64,000 bases of DNA from Clavelina lepadiformis. Taxonomy: Eukaryota > Chordata > Ascidiacea > Aplousobranchia > Clavelinidae. Positions 1 to 14,100 of the stretch are shown here, piece by piece (the stretch's first letter is position 1; each line of letters starts with the position of its first letter). Where the stretch lies: positions 8,930,501-8,994,500 of the forward strand of contig NC_135243.1 of assembly GCF_947623445.1 (NCBI RefSeq), given 5' to 3'. The notes beneath the pieces are model-generated. The model was not told the DNA's origin. It worked only from the letters and a program-made list of their open reading frames with translations, and did not search any database. A program made the translations under genes and the position numbers.

Positions 1-416
1 TACTACCTAAAGAAGATCCCGATAATAACATTTTTCGGGCTTTGGTTTACAAAACAAAGCAATGTTGGTCAATGAAATATAATTTTTGATATAATTTAAA
101 CAAAGTTTTTTCATCAGCATGTTGTTGAAAGGAAATAGCACTTGACATTTCTATTGCATTACGTAATGTTGTACATCAAATAGCAGACTTTGCGTTACTG
201 CACTATTTGGGTATTGAAGTATTGAATTATGAACTAATTTGAGATATGAGTGCTAATGACATTTGAGATATGGGATATGGCCCCTAAGTTATCAATTGGA
301 ATGTAATTTTTTGAAGTGAAAAATACCAGTATAAAGGTCTCAACATCAATTATATAGCTTTTTATAAATATTGAGTAATATCTCAAAAAGTGAAATAAAG
401 CTATGCTGCAAAACAG

Positions 417-1520
<1,104 letters not shown>

Positions 1521-2423
1521 CTGCATTTTTACAATGTTTTTCAAAGAGATAATTTTAGAATTTGTAAGTTTAAATCTTATCGATAATTACTATGCAACAT
1601 TGAGAGTTCTTTTTCCGTTTGCTGATAGCACATGAAACAGTCAAAGATTTTGATCTGTTGTTTGTTGTCAATAGAAGGATCCATTTGTCATTCGTTTCGT
1701 AACCATAAATGTATAATGCAGTAGTTTTTTCTTGCGTCATTTCGACCAAGCTTTCCGAAATATATTTGCCTTTCACAAATTTGTTTGAAATTCTTTTTTT
1801 GTTTTTCTGTATTTTTGCGTCCAGAACTCCAGACTAATTAGAATGCTAAGCTAATCAGCCCATATTTAAGGCTGCATTAACGTATGTATAGACTAGCAAT
1901 ATCCTGCGGAGAAAATCAGCTAGGTACAGAGGACAGTTGGGTTTTTATGCTATCTGATGGCATATAGTTTCCAGTAAATATGCACAAATATCATAGACGT
2001 GTTTGCCGAAGTAAAGAAATCATCAAACTAGCTGACTTGCAATAAGATCGCTGAAAATGTTTTGGCGTAAAATCTGGCTTGTGGCCTGCAAAACGAACTA
2101 GTTTTACGCAGACAGCCATCGTTAAGTTTTTCTTATCGTGACTATTTTCATATGCAAATATCTTCGATAACAAGATGTAAAACGCGCCTGGTATGTCTTG
2201 GCTTGCATTCCAGTTTTCGAAAACAATTCTTCATATTTGGAAAATAAATTGGTTCCTTAATGAATTATAATTATGTAACGCTGAAGCAATTTATGAGCAC
2301 GCCCGTCTGCCAGTCGAAAGCACATGACAAAAATAACAGATTATAAAAGGCAACTTCGAAGTTATGTTTCTAAGTTTAAGTTTTATTCTCTGAATTTTGT
2401 TCAGCAAGTCAGATTTTTTAACG
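1521..2423. other. Intergenic, ALKBH6 3' flank
   Basis: About 900 bases with no recognisable gene, repeat or RNA. Short open frames here (for example 1570-1776 and 1991-2173 on the minus strand) resemble no known protein. Confidence 0.5.
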
Positions 2424-3576
2424 ATGAAGGCTCATGGAGTCTATGTTTTCGTACTTGGAATGTTTGCCTGTTGTTTTCGCCAAATGCACTCCTTTACCCG
2501 TTAGGTAAGTTTGGTGGCTGTACGAGTCAAAAAGTGTACGAATGATAACTCTTATGAGTTAGGTAGATCCAAAATACACTCGGAGATCACAAAAAACAAC
2601 TAAGTTAAAATTTACATATTAACACACTTAGACAAAATGTAATATCACGCGTAATAGGCGTATAGCTTACGATTAAAACAAAATTTTGTGCCCGATAGCA
2701 AATCTAGCCAGTTATAAGTTAGTGGTCAACAGTAGATACTTTGATATGTCTTCAAAGCATGCAGACATCCTGTGATAAAATTAAATTTATTTCGATTTCA
2801 TTAAAAGGGCTGGGAGCACTGGCAGGAAAAATTTAACTTAACTCAAATCGGTCGAAAACAACTCTTCATGTCCACTATGAATAATGTCGGCTCAGAGAAT
2901 GGTAGTTTTCGTGGAGAGTGGTTTTACGGAGAACTTAGGCCTTAGGGTAAGTCAACTATTAGATAAACATGTAAGTTGGGTATCTTAGACTACGCAAAGG
3001 TTTTCTTTGTTGTGGGATTATGATAAAAATTTAATTTTGCAAAATCTTGGAAGCTTAACGCATTTCGATCATACAGGCTCGAGACAGGGCCATGTTTTAC
3101 AAAATAGCCAGGGCTGATTGCGTCGTCAGCTTGATACGAGGCGGGCCGATCAACCTCTATATGCTTAAACCACACACGGTTGGTTTGACGAAGACCACAC
3201 TTGGAGGTCGTTTAACCGGAGGCTTTGTCTTTCATGGTGCCCCAGATTAATGAAATAAACGTTTGATTTAGGTTTCGTTTCATAGAAAAATGATGATTTT
3301 AGATTTATCGAATAGAGCAATAAACGAAATATCACCCATGCAGTAAATTGAATGCACAAATGTCGATTTTATTCACTTTCTACGCAATTTTATTGCTATG
3401 GAAGTTCGTGCTTTCACACATCCCGCAAGATACGCACTGTTCAGTGTGGTTACTGTTCCAGCGATTACTATGGGTGACATTCAGTTCGGCGACAGAGATG
3501 AACTTGTTACAAGATTCTGGGAGCATGGAAGAATCATTAGAAGATTCACAACTCCGTCGGATCGCAACTCATAAAG
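2424..3576 (+). pseudogene. Decayed secreted cupin-like gene, copy A1
   Basis: First of four tandem paralogues and the closest relative of copy A2 at 9979-11123. Recognisable blocks are a signal-peptide exon (2424-2504, MKAHGVYVFVLGMFACCF), exon 2 (2818 to about 2946, EHWQEKFNLTQIGRKQ and RGEWFYGEL), exon 3 (3077 to about 3246, ADCVVSLIRGGPINLYML then LTKTTLGGRLTGGF) and exon 4 (about 3392-3576, RYALFSVVTVPAIT then QFGDRDELVTRF and IIRRFT). Three signs of decay are visible. In the frame conserved in the other copies, exon 1 and exon 2 run into TAG just at their donors (about 2502-2504 and about 2943-2945). Exon 3 has no GT donor at the expected place. No AG acceptor precedes exon 4 where A2 has one. 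It could still be transcribed with shifted exons, but a pseudogene is the simplest reading. Confidence 0.65.
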
Positions 3577-5850
3577 AAACTATCTTTACTTGCTCTTATT
3601 GCCAGGGTTGCCATCGGTCTCAACTCAAAAATAAGGATGACTAGGAAACGAAAGACGAATACCACCTTAAACAGTGCACAACCGGAGAGAGCAACCAATG
3701 TTCTTAAAAAAAAACAAGACATTATCTGCATGTTCTTAATTTTGGTATCTCTTTGTTTTCATAAAACATTTGTTCTCACATGAGCCAGTTCGAATACATG
3801 GATGTTTTCTTTCATTGTTTCAATGATTTGACTTTTTTATGAGGAAGAATTGGCGATTTGTAATTGACGTATATATTTAGTCAAAATGCAAAGTCATCAC
3901 AGCAAGCCAAAATGAGAATGGCAAAAAGCAAGCCCAAAGAAAGAAATTTTTCGGCGTTTCTGCACAAACTACAAAACACTAGAAACAAATATAAGACTTC
4001 ATGATTTTGTATTTTGATTATGAATGGACAATATTTAAGACAAGTAGATATCCCATCATGAAATACCACCAGACGGAATGCATTACCCTTGCGTCAGTAT
4101 AATTACAAGCAGACACGAAATTAGGTATATAAGCTACATCGAGTGGGTGACAATAATGCATAATAAAGTTTCGTGTAATATCACTCTTTTAACTTTTGAT
4201 CAAAACGTTATAAAATGACTATACGGCACACAATGGAGATCAATCATTCTGTCGTTGACGGTATAGTTGACAAATGTTAAAGGAAATAACAAAAACGTCT
4301 TTTACGACCATATTACAAAACCTGAAATTTTCGTAATGCCGTAGATTTGCTGCAAAGATTTGTGGTGCAAATTGTTGTGCAAGCGAAAAATTGAATTACT
4401 ACGATCTCATTAATTTCTACTCTACGGTGCAAGCATGCTTTTCTTCTGTATTACGACTTTTCGTTTTCACCATTTATCTTGCTCATTATTAGAACAACCG
4501 CTTTCGTCGTCAAATTTCAATAAACAGGAATAACTGTTAATAGCATTGGTTGTTTCGTACTGTGTAGGTATATTCACTTGTTGTAGGCCTGTTGTTAGTC
4601 ATAATAAAGTCGTCTCTATTTCTTTTAATTGACGAAGCGCACTTAGTAATTGGCAGTCGGGGGTGGCTCAAATTTTAAATTGTCAATTTTAACTCAGCTG
4701 TCTGTAAATTGTCACAACCAATTAAGTTATGCAGATGTTTCATCAAAAGACAATTTAACCTTTTGAAGCACCATAAAGCCAGACCAATATTTTATTAATA
4801 AACGTTTACCCCCCTAACCAGCATGATGTTGAAGATACTTCGCAAAACTTTGCAGGTCATGCTACACATTTTACGCATCATAGTAGATTTCTCAGACATA
4901 GTTCTCAAGTTTAAATGAGGGGACAGCATTAACATACATTTTGAAGCTTAACATATTGTTTACCAACAGATGAAGATTTATTTTTGAATTGTTATTTGCA
5001 TGTGCACTTTATACTGTTTAAGGTTTATCAGTCAAGCATTTAAAAACACATCATTAAAAGTTTATTCTTTGCCAATTCCATCCCGAGACGTTTTCTAGAT
5101 ATGGCTCAGAACCACGCCGTTAGTTTGTCTAACGTTGACGTGTATAGCCAGACATGCGTAAGTGGTCGGTCAGACTATTTTGCTTGACCTAAGATGGACT
5201 GCATATTTAGACCAAAACAGGAAAAATCCATTTTCTTCGATCCTAAAATGGGTCAATGCATAGACATACACTCTTGCACGCAAATTTTTCTTCTCAACTC
5301 TATGTTAAGTTAATTGTTTTTGTATAGTTTGCGTTTCTAAAAGTTAGGACTGATATCAACACATAAGTAAGCAACAACAATAGCAAGTTATAGATAAACT
5401 TTAACATAAGATTTTATCATAACAAACATATACTTGAATCTGTCATTTGTTTTGTATTTTATTTCAGCATGCCCAGTTTTAACAAGATGAGTGGCGCATG
5501 TTTGTTGAAAGTGTTTGATATGAGTTTCATGTTTATAAACACAGCTCATTTTATTAGATATAGTTTAATAAAATCCACATATAATTGACAGATACTAATC
5601 TGCTTTCTTCTTTATGTAATAATTCTATAAAAAAAACTCACTTCTCCGAAAAGAAATTGCAATGTAAGTGCTTATTATGACGTTTGTCTAATTAAACTTT
5701 AATCAAACTTCTATTATCAACAAAACTTTAAAGAAGATAATAATGTTGTCGCACTTTTACACTATGTCTCTGGTCGTCTGACGCAAAAGGTAAATTGCAT
5801 TGGGGCGATTACAGACTTTGGCGTGATATAATTTCAGTGCCAAAACACGC
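3577..5850. other. Intergenic between cupin-like copies A1 and B1
   Basis: About 2.3 kb, AT-rich, with no recognisable coding similarity on either strand and no clear repeat ends. Confidence 0.5.
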
Positions 5851-5859
5851 TTTATATAG
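5851..5859 (+). promoter_or_regulatory. Possible TATA box of copy B1
   Basis: The string TTTATATAG lies about 100 bases before the ATG of copy B1. It is the only TATA-like string close upstream. In AT-rich DNA this is weak evidence. Confidence 0.3.
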
Positions 5860-5951
5860 ATCATCGCTAGTCGCACGGAATAGCAGGCGTGCCGTCTTTA
5901 AGAGTCTGCACTTACATTCGTTGACTGACAGAAATTGCTGATCTTTGTACA

Positions 5952-7020
5952 ATGAAGTACTTTCGCATACTCTTTGTAGTGGTTTGTTGCGTTTTTGTGG
6001 AAGGAGGTCTGAACGATGCTCTCTATCCTCCAGCATCAAGACTGGTAATAATAAAAGTTAAATAGTCTACTGTTGGCTAATAACCTGGAAACAAATTGTG
6101 AAATACTTGCTATTTTATGAGCACTTAGTATTTACAAAATTTCTTATATATACGAAAAAGTTAAGCAATGTAAGTTTATTTGCTTGTGGTTACTTTTTCA
6201 GTTAGCCCCGTACTTCAAAGAAAAGTTTGATTTGAGAAGGTCATATGGCATTGAAGGGCCCCATATTTCCAGTGTTGTTAGTTTTGGTCATTTGCTGCCT
6301 ACCGGGCTTCGGTCTGGGATTGGATCAGGTGGCACGAGACATACAGCGTCCTGGATGCTGGAACAATACGCGGTAAGACCGCTCTAGGTTGTAGGATCTA
6401 AATAAAAAATTATGAAATGTTAAACAGTGCGGTATTAGACAATACAAACGTTAACGTTAAAAGTTCATTGAAAGTCAATTTTTTCAAAGGTGAATGAAAC
6501 GAAGAATTTCTGTAGTGTGCCGTCCGTCACAGTTTTCAGCCTTCTTCGTGGAGGCCCAATTGACATCCACATAATTGACCCCGAATCAGGAGACTTGACG
6601 ACAAGAACACTGGGACCGAAAAATAGGGATGGCTTTGTGGCGCAAATACCAGCAGGTAGTACAACTCATGACAACTATTTTTGGTAAAATTTCTGAAAAT
6701 TTTTCTTTTGCCTAATTTTTGTTTAAGTTCAGTTCGAAATGGATTCCTTAAAACATTTATTTAATACATTTATTTAAACTATGTACAAAAAGTACTGTAG
6801 GCTTATACTAAAATAACTTGCAAGTATTTTTTCTATTATAGGACATTATTCTGCTTTCAAAGTAAGGAAAACGAAACGATACCCGTTTCGCTTTGCTCTG
6901 TTCAGTTTAGTCTCTTTACCCGAAATGATGGAAGGGGACGAATCATGTCCGAGGCGGGCGGAGCTGTTGAGCAAATTCCCGCTGCGAAAACGACTCATCA
7001 CGCGATTTACTAACGAGTGA
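5952..7020 (+). CDS. Secreted cupin-like (DUF985-type) protein, copy B1
   Basis: Four exons (5952-6044, 6202-6372, 6490-6655, 6842-7020) with GT-AG introns give a 202-residue protein. It begins with a hydrophobic signal peptide (MKYFRILFVVVCCVFVEGG). Exon 2 gives LAPYFKEKFDL and GIEGPHISSVVSFG, which I align with the EGGYFRETYRS region at the start of Cupin_5/DUF985 proteins. Exon 3 gives VFSLLRGGPIDIHIIDPESG, matching the family's GDPLELHLLDPDG strand and turn, then VAQIPAG, matching VVPAG. Exon 4 gives FRFALFSLVSLPEM and RRAELLSKFP, matching CTVAPGF and DREELLARFP. The family's usual H in the WHRxxxDEIWHF segment is absent, so metal-dependent catalysis is doubtful. Intron phases (0, 0, 1) match those of A2 and B2. 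The fold call is mine from pattern reading; the function is unknown. Confidence 0.7.
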
Positions 7021-8458
7021 TTGACTGTAAAATTTATTTTATTGTCTTGTTTTACTTCGCATATTGTTTGTAAAAACAGATCATCTGTATGGAAGCAAAG
7101 ATCATAACGACAAAATGAAATAAAAGATACAAGCACAATATCTTTAGTTGCATAGATCATTTTTGTTATGACCTGCATGCTTGTGTAGGCTACTAACTAA
7201 AGGAGGTATAGATGTATGAGCAATTCTAAACATAAAAAAAGAGAAATGTCAAGTGTAGGATTAAAGCTTGGTTTAATTTCTTAATTCATAATACAGTATA
7301 AAATATATATACACCCAAAATATTGCAATAACCAATACACAAAAAGTCAAAAGATTTCAACTCACATTATACCATATTACTTTAAGGCAACAATTCAATA
7401 ATTTATCTATATAAGCCGGTTTTAATATTTCATGAAATATTTGTATTGAGTTGTATCTTGTAAGCAAGTCTACATATGTTATTGCAGGTTTGTGTAAGCA
7501 ATTGATAAGCCTACTTAACTTTTTATGAAACATCAATCAAAAACGTTTACATCTCTTGTGTTTAAATGCATATGCATCCAGAACCACACACGGGTCAACA
7601 ATCACTAATATATTTGCCTAAATTGTTGGTTTTACGTTTATACCACGTTTTGAAGTTAGGAAGTAAAACATTTCTAATTCGATTGACGATTGACATTGTT
7701 TGAGCTAATGGATATTTGTTGTTTAGATTTCATTTTAATTACTGACGAGTATTTTTCGAGCTTCTGTAATTAAGCAATGAATGCTTCAAAAATCTGAACT
7801 AAAACTGGTAAAACTGTATTCTTTATGTATGTATAAAAGCAATCACTAAAACTAAAAATTTATAGAATTGAAATTAATTAAGATTATTGCAGGAAAAATT
7901 ATATGGCTATATTGTAACAATTTCAATCACCGAATACGTAAATTTTCTCTTCCTAATCAGCTTTTTCGTGCTTTGTGTTGTCAAGAAAATAGACAGCTTG
8001 AAACATAAAGCAAAGTTGTTAAGCAGTTTATTGTGTACAAAGCACCAACATTAAAACACCCTTTAATTTTTAGCTTCTTTTCTGATTTTATGACTCAGCG
8101 TATGTATATAAATAAATTTAACGAGGTAATTAACCTATTGACTTGTAATGACTTGTTCCAATTAAACGGTATAATACGTGACAAAGGCCAAAAAAATATT
8201 TGAAAAAAATGTTTCTTTGAAAAGAATGACATGTGTAGAAAATTAAATCTTTAACGCGAAAAACATGTTAAACCATTTTTTTGTTGTTGAACAAACTGAA
8301 ACGTTTGTTACGAGCGACTCATATATCTGATAAGTTAAAGTAAAACTCGCATTCTTTATCAATCCGGAAGCCAAATATCTTCATGTTTTGAAGTATAACA
8401 AATATAAGCAGTTATGGCTTATAACATTATTGCTCTTAAATTTAAAATTGACAGTGAT
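7021..8458. other. Intergenic after copy B1
   Basis: About 1.4 kb of AT-rich DNA holding the 3' flank of copy B1. I see no gene, RNA or repeat boundary in it. Confidence 0.5.
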
Positions 8459-9160
8459 GAATTAAATAAAATAAAATTGATAGGGATAGTGATGAAGACT
8501 TGTGAAAAAGTTGTCACAAGTGACATTATAGTCACGTTTGAAAGTCCGTTGCATCAGCTGCGTCACGGCGTATGTCGCCAGCCTTACAGAAGCATCTCTG
8601 CTCTCATCTTTCCCCAGATATGGAAAGCTATTGTAGAGATATTTTGTCTTTGCATCAACTGCCATCCAGAACTTGATTCCAAACTTGTCAGGTTTATTCG
8701 GCATGTATTGAATAAATCTGCATCTAGCCTTACATGGAAGTAGTTGTTCGTCAATTGTAAGCATTAGGCACATATGCCCTTTTAGAGTTGTCAATAGAAG
8801 GTTCTACAACGAGGAAACTAAGCAAAAATTGTCATGTATTACCCGTTGCCGCCTTTCACTCTTCACGTCGAAACGTGAGAAACGCATTATTTCCTTGAAT
8901 CTGTGGCTCAATGGAGTTTTGTTGAACATCTTACACCCCCAGACTGCCTTCCACAAACTTTCCACTGGCAGACTTCTCTGTTCTAATATCCCTCTTGCAA
9001 TAACAAGTCCAATAAATTTGTCCAGCTCATCAAGTGTCACATCCCAGTTCATTCTGCCAGAAATGCGTTGGGCTTCAGATACAGTGCATTTTCTTATATT
9101 TCTGAGCATTGCCTCGTCAAACAAAACACAAAAAATGACAGTGGGCTGCTTTCAATGATT
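8459..9160 (-). mobile_element. piggyBac transposase remnant
   Basis: Minus-strand frames encode the middle of a piggyBac (DDE_Tnp_1_7) transposase. The first part (9124 down to 8804) has SGRMNWDVTLDELDKFIGL and SLPVESLWK. The second (8794 down to 8462) has LTIDEQLLPCKARCRFIQYM with the first catalytic Asp, KPDKFGIKFWMAVD, FPYLGKD, and VTCDNFFTSL with the second catalytic Asp. The two parts are in the same frame with one in-frame stop between them near 8804. The N-terminus, the third Asp, the C-terminal cysteine-rich domain and any TTAA-flanked ends are not recognisable, so this is a dead internal fragment. Confidence 0.85.
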
Positions 9161-9420
9161 CTGCCCAATGCAAATGCAAATGCAGTTGGGATAGGCTTGA
9201 AGCTCTGTATGTTTTGCTGTTGCAAGCACCTTAGTTGCACATGAAAAATGGTCAAAGCTTACCAAGCTGTTCCGTCTTTTCCGATCAAGTCCTCATTCAC
9301 TCGCACTAGATTCTGGGTATTGCTGATTATCACGTTGTTCCATTTTTTCACGTTGTAGTGATTCTATAGATTGCAATCACACCATCCGTAGACTCAATAT
9401 GAGGTTTTATGCTGTGTGGG

Positions 9421-9624
9421 TCAATTGACGAGCTTGGTCGTTCCAGGTAGACATATGCTTAAATTTGCCGTTTTAATCGTAAAATCCCCATTAGTCAGAC
9501 AAACTGAGCGTTGTAAGAAATAAATAATTGTCAAGAAGTTTCAGCATAAAAAGGTGATGCTCGGCGGAAATACAAGAAATTGAATACTTTAAATGTGTCA
9601 ATTGACGCGCTTGGTCGTTCTAGT
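9421..9624 (+). repeat. 26-bp direct repeat pair
   Basis: The 26-mers at 9421-9446 and 9599-9624 share 24 bases (core TTGACG, A or C, GCTTGGTCGTTC). They are 178 bases apart, just beyond the N-terminal side of the piggyBac remnant. They could be subterminal repeats of that element or an unrelated short repeat. Confidence 0.6.
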
Positions 9625-9978
9625 GTAATGAAAACATTTTGATGATTTGTTTTGGTAGAATGATCGACGTTTGTACGTATTCGCTATCAGATTTATACAA
9701 GACGAGTAATTTCGACAAAATATCATCATATCGTGCTTTTGAGAATATTTTAAACATGAGCATTCTCAAATAAGGCAAGGCCGAAAATAACCATAGCTGC
9801 CAGCTTCCATCAAACGTTTTGCTTTGGCACAGTTCTTGTGGGCTAAACGTGACGTGGTAAACTTTTTATTAAGTTTCGTGGAAAAAAAGTCGTGTCATAT
9901 TCTCATATAACAGAATATCTCTCAGAACCGTATGTCATTTAATTTCTGATTTGTCAGCTTATCGTTGAGAAGAAAACA

Positions 9979-11123
9979 ATGAGAGGTTTAATTTTTTGCT
10001 TCGCTCTTTGCCTTTTGTGTATGCATGGACTGTGCCAGGAGAGAAATTATTTGGTAAGTTGAATACTTTACGTTAAATTTTGGAAACCTTTATTTAATAA
10101 ATTTAATTTCACTTGTATTTCGGTTAGCTGATTTTCATTTTATTTGAACGACAACTTATTTTAAACAGATATTAATTTTTTATAATAATTGTAAATTTCT
10201 ACGAAAGTCATAGTTTTATGCAATTTTTCTTCCGTAATTTTTAAGTTGTATTATTTCAAACCACTTTGATATTTTTGTTTCAGAAATCGGACCATTGGAG
10301 GGAAAAGTTTGGTTTAACTCAGATAGACCGGAGACAGGTGTCCATGTCTTCTATGAAGACAGTTGGCTCGAAAGACGATCAATTTAGTGGACGATGGTTT
10401 TACGGACAAATAACGGTGCATATACATCTCTATAAGAAGTATTATGCGGTCTCATTGTCATACAGCAGTGCAAAATAATAAATATTACGGTTCCTTAATT
10501 TATATTGATTCCAAAATTGTAACCAGACTGTTTCAATGCTTCCAGGGCCGAGACCGCACTCTCTTCTACAGAGTATCAAACGCAGATAGCGTGCTTAGCC
10601 TCATTCGGGGCGGTCCGATAAACGTCTACATACTCAATCCGTCGTCACGTGACCTGTCCCAGTCTGTTCTAGGCGGCCGAACCAGTGGCGGGCTGGTTCG
10701 CTTAGTTCCAAAAGGTGAGATTAATTAACTGTCATTTTTACATCTTTCACTTATCTTTTACTCAAAGTGTGAAGTGAATTTGTTAAAGTGGTATGCAGAA
10801 GTATTACTGTGAAATGTTTTTAATTTTGCAGCCTTTCTAGTTTTAATTTTTTTGTCTTCGTGTTAGCATAAGCGCTTTTTTCAAATATTAACTTTAACTG
10901 CAAATTTTTTCTTTACATATTTGCCATTACAGGTAGTTATCTTGCGATTGAGGTCCGAGCCTACGACGACCGAGAACGGTATGCTCTTTACAGCATCGTC
11001 ACTGTTCCGGCAATTACTCAGGATGACATTGAATTCGCCGATCGAGATGAACTTCTTGGCAGATTTAGAGAGCACGGAAGAATCATCCGGAGGTTCACCA
11101 GACCCTCTAGCAGCTCGAAATAG
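9979..11123 (+). CDS. Secreted cupin-like (DUF985-type) protein, copy A2
   Basis: Four exons (9979-10053, 10284-10415, 10546-10714, 10933-11123) give 188 residues without interruption. The signal peptide is MRGLIFCFALCLLCMHGLC. Exon 2 (KSDHWREKFGLTQIDRRQ, then SGRWFYGQIT) differs strongly from the B type, while exon 3 (SVLSLIRGGPINVYILNPSS) and exon 4 (RYALYSIVTVPAI, FADRDELLGRFREHG, IIRRFT) keep the DUF985-like barrel and C-terminal motifs. The position of the usual metal-binding His reads FYRVSNADS, with Tyr in its place. The exon 2 donor would be GTGCAT, which is weak; a different exon 2 end is possible. Copy A1 is its nearest relative. Secretion is inferred from the signal peptide; the function is unknown. 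Confidence 0.7.
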
Positions 11124-14100
11124 ACAGAAATCTTCGTTTTTCTCTCTCACGGAAACTTATAGCTTGCAAAATTAAAGACTTCTTTTAAACGATATTTACT
11201 TATGATTGTTGCGTTTTGTATCAATTGGACTTTGTTCATATGAAAGCAAATAAAAGTTGATGTTCTGAATGAAACAAAAAAGTTGTTTGATTTGTGAGGC
11301 AAGTGGTTTTACAGAAATTCTGTTAAACGCATAAATATATTAAATTAAGTGCAGCAAATTAAAAATACAGGGAAAATATTCAACGGTATTAAACTCCTTA
11401 ACACTTCGTTCATTTGGAAATAGATTTTTGTATAGTCATGGAGATAAACGAAGTCGCATTGACTCGAGTTACGTTTTGAAAAGACTTGACTTGACTCGAT
11501 TATATTTTCCTAAGAAAATCCATATAATTGTCTTCATTAAAACGATGAAAACAATTTCCTTTATTTTGTTCAAACACATTAATGTGTAGGTATAAGAATA
11601 AAGTTTATCTATAAATATACGTGTAAGCTAATTACTTGAGCAGCTATAAAAAACAAATTTTTGTTGACAGAAACAATATATTTTTGCTTTCTTTCAGGCT
11701 TTGCTTTAAATATCAGTAGGTCTAACTTCACTCAAATCTTTTCTACCAAAAGATTCGATATGACTTGCGACTCGAGTTTGACGACTTTTTCACGACTCTG
11801 TAGATGAATAATGTGATTTTTAATAAATATAACGTATATATATCAGCAAAAAAGATTGCGATACGCAGCGGAATAAATCGTCATGCTATAAATGCTTAAT
11901 AATAGTAATTTTGGCACACTGAAAAACATTATAGTGTAATTGCAACTTTTTTTCCGTTGCTAATTTTTTGTACGTCCTGTGCTAATTTTGTTTTGACATT
12001 ACCGCAGCAAATAAAAAAAAAACCTTTAAAACAAAGATTTAGATTTTGAACGTACATAAAGAGTAATATCATCTGACGTAGCAAAAGTTTTATCAGAAAT
12101 ATATTTACAGAACGTTGGTATGAGCATGTCTATAATTGGTTCCTGGTTTTATTTATCAGACGTTATGCAATCATGAAAAATGAAATGTATAGACTGTATG
12201 TGGCTATAGAGTAATTTCACAATTCGCGAAGCAATGTGCGAGAGTGGACGTTTTTGTCGCGAAATTTTTGTCCCAAAATATTTTTGTCTAAAACACCTAA
12301 GCGTGAAATAACAACAGACAGATAGGATTTTTTGTTTGCAGTTTTCGTCATAACGACACGATATTCATGTTGAAAGGACGGATAAAATGTTAACTCGCTA
12401 ATACACCTTGGAAACAACTCAACATGCTGTACATGAGTAAAATACTATCGCGTGATTTTAACAAAAACATGTCAAAAATGTTGTCAATTTATTCACGTAG
12501 GTGAAAAGCCGTGATATAACTGTCATTAATCAAGCGAAGAAAATCGTAATAGCATCACATGATCGCTAAACACGTGGATTTTCGGGCACTTTTCCAAAAA
12601 CACATTTTAAAAGACTTTCCTTTTAAAGTAGAAAAAAGGCAGAAAATCTAACGTTTGGTTTTGTGGAGATGAGCTTTTGTGCACGAATCAATTGCACGTT
12701 TCATGGGTCCCGACAGTGTCGTGCCATCGCGATGGTTTAACTTTTCTCCTTCCTGCCCAGCTTTCCTTATAATATTAGAAACAGTAATTAAGTATGTCAC
12801 GCGAGCTGTTTTATTCGGAGGTTCTGTAGACAAAACATTTCAGGCCACAACATCAAACATGCAAGCTTGCTATTAAACAAAATAAAAAATTTTTAAAACA
12901 TTTTACTAATTTGCTACGTTATAGTATAACGTGTGTAACGCATTTGCAAATTTATAACAAAATAATTTTGTTATCAGTTTTATTTTTTGGTAATTAAAAT
13001 TAAGCTTTTTGTTGAAAAAAATTAATCCTGCTTTGTTGATTGGTTACAAATAAATCTGAAAAATATTTTCTGGAAAAAACTTTCTGCCTAAAAAACATTA
13101 TACCGTAAACTTGCAAACAAATGTTTGTTGAAGTATCAATTTTCATTTTCTGAACTCGGCTGGACGTTAACGTGTTACGTAGTGATCTGAGCTTTTCCGT
13201 TGCGTCATGACCTGTCTCGAATTTAACATTTGAGAATTCTTAAGTCTTTGGACGAACTCCAACGATAACAAGTCTTTTGGTATTTTCTAAACGTCGCGCC
13301 AAAATTTGAGAACATGAAGGAAATGACTTTTTTTGAGTTTCCAACTACAAATAGAACTACAGAATAGAACTAAATAAAGTAAAAGACATCTACTGGCCTT
13401 TTTAATTACCCAACGCTTATTTACATTAATATAATCAATCAATATATAAATGTTGATTCTAATTTAGTAAAATTCTAAATAACTTCGAAATGCAGTACAG
13501 TACTGTAATTACTTATTGTTGTGTACATTTCAATTACAGCTTATAAATGACATCGATAAAAGTTAATTTACTGTACTTTAAGCTAAATAAAGAAGTTAGA
13601 TCTTTTTCTGTTTACATATAAGGCTATCATATAAACAAGGCTAACATTTGACGTACACTCGACCACTTTGTCTTGCATTTCCAAAAATTATTTCACGAAG
13701 TTTCAACATCGATATTAGTTGATTGATTGTTTTAGCAACACATGATATACTAAATATTTTTTAGGCATCTTTTTAGTCATAAGATAATTTCATAACATTT
13801 TCACCCACCATGATTTGGCGGGCGTCTAGCTTTGATTGCCAAAGCTTCTGATCCAAAAATAAATACTAGCCAAAACAACTTTATCTTTTTTGCGGCTTAG
13901 AACTTAATTCATGACAGTTAAGACGTTTCTTTTTACACTCGCGAACCAGAAAATATTTTGATATAGGATAACTTTTGAGATTGTAACACTTTTTGCGTCC
14001 AATACTTTAATGAATTTTATACAAATATTTCCAAAAATCTACATGCAAATTTCTGCAAACTTTGGGCTATAGCTGTCAGTAAAAAGTCATAAGTACAATA

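Noticed and set aside
1-90. Plus-strand text LPKEDPDNNIFRALVYKTKQ as the previous ALKBH6 exon.
   Set aside because: It does not match the family N-terminus well and no good donor with the right phase follows.
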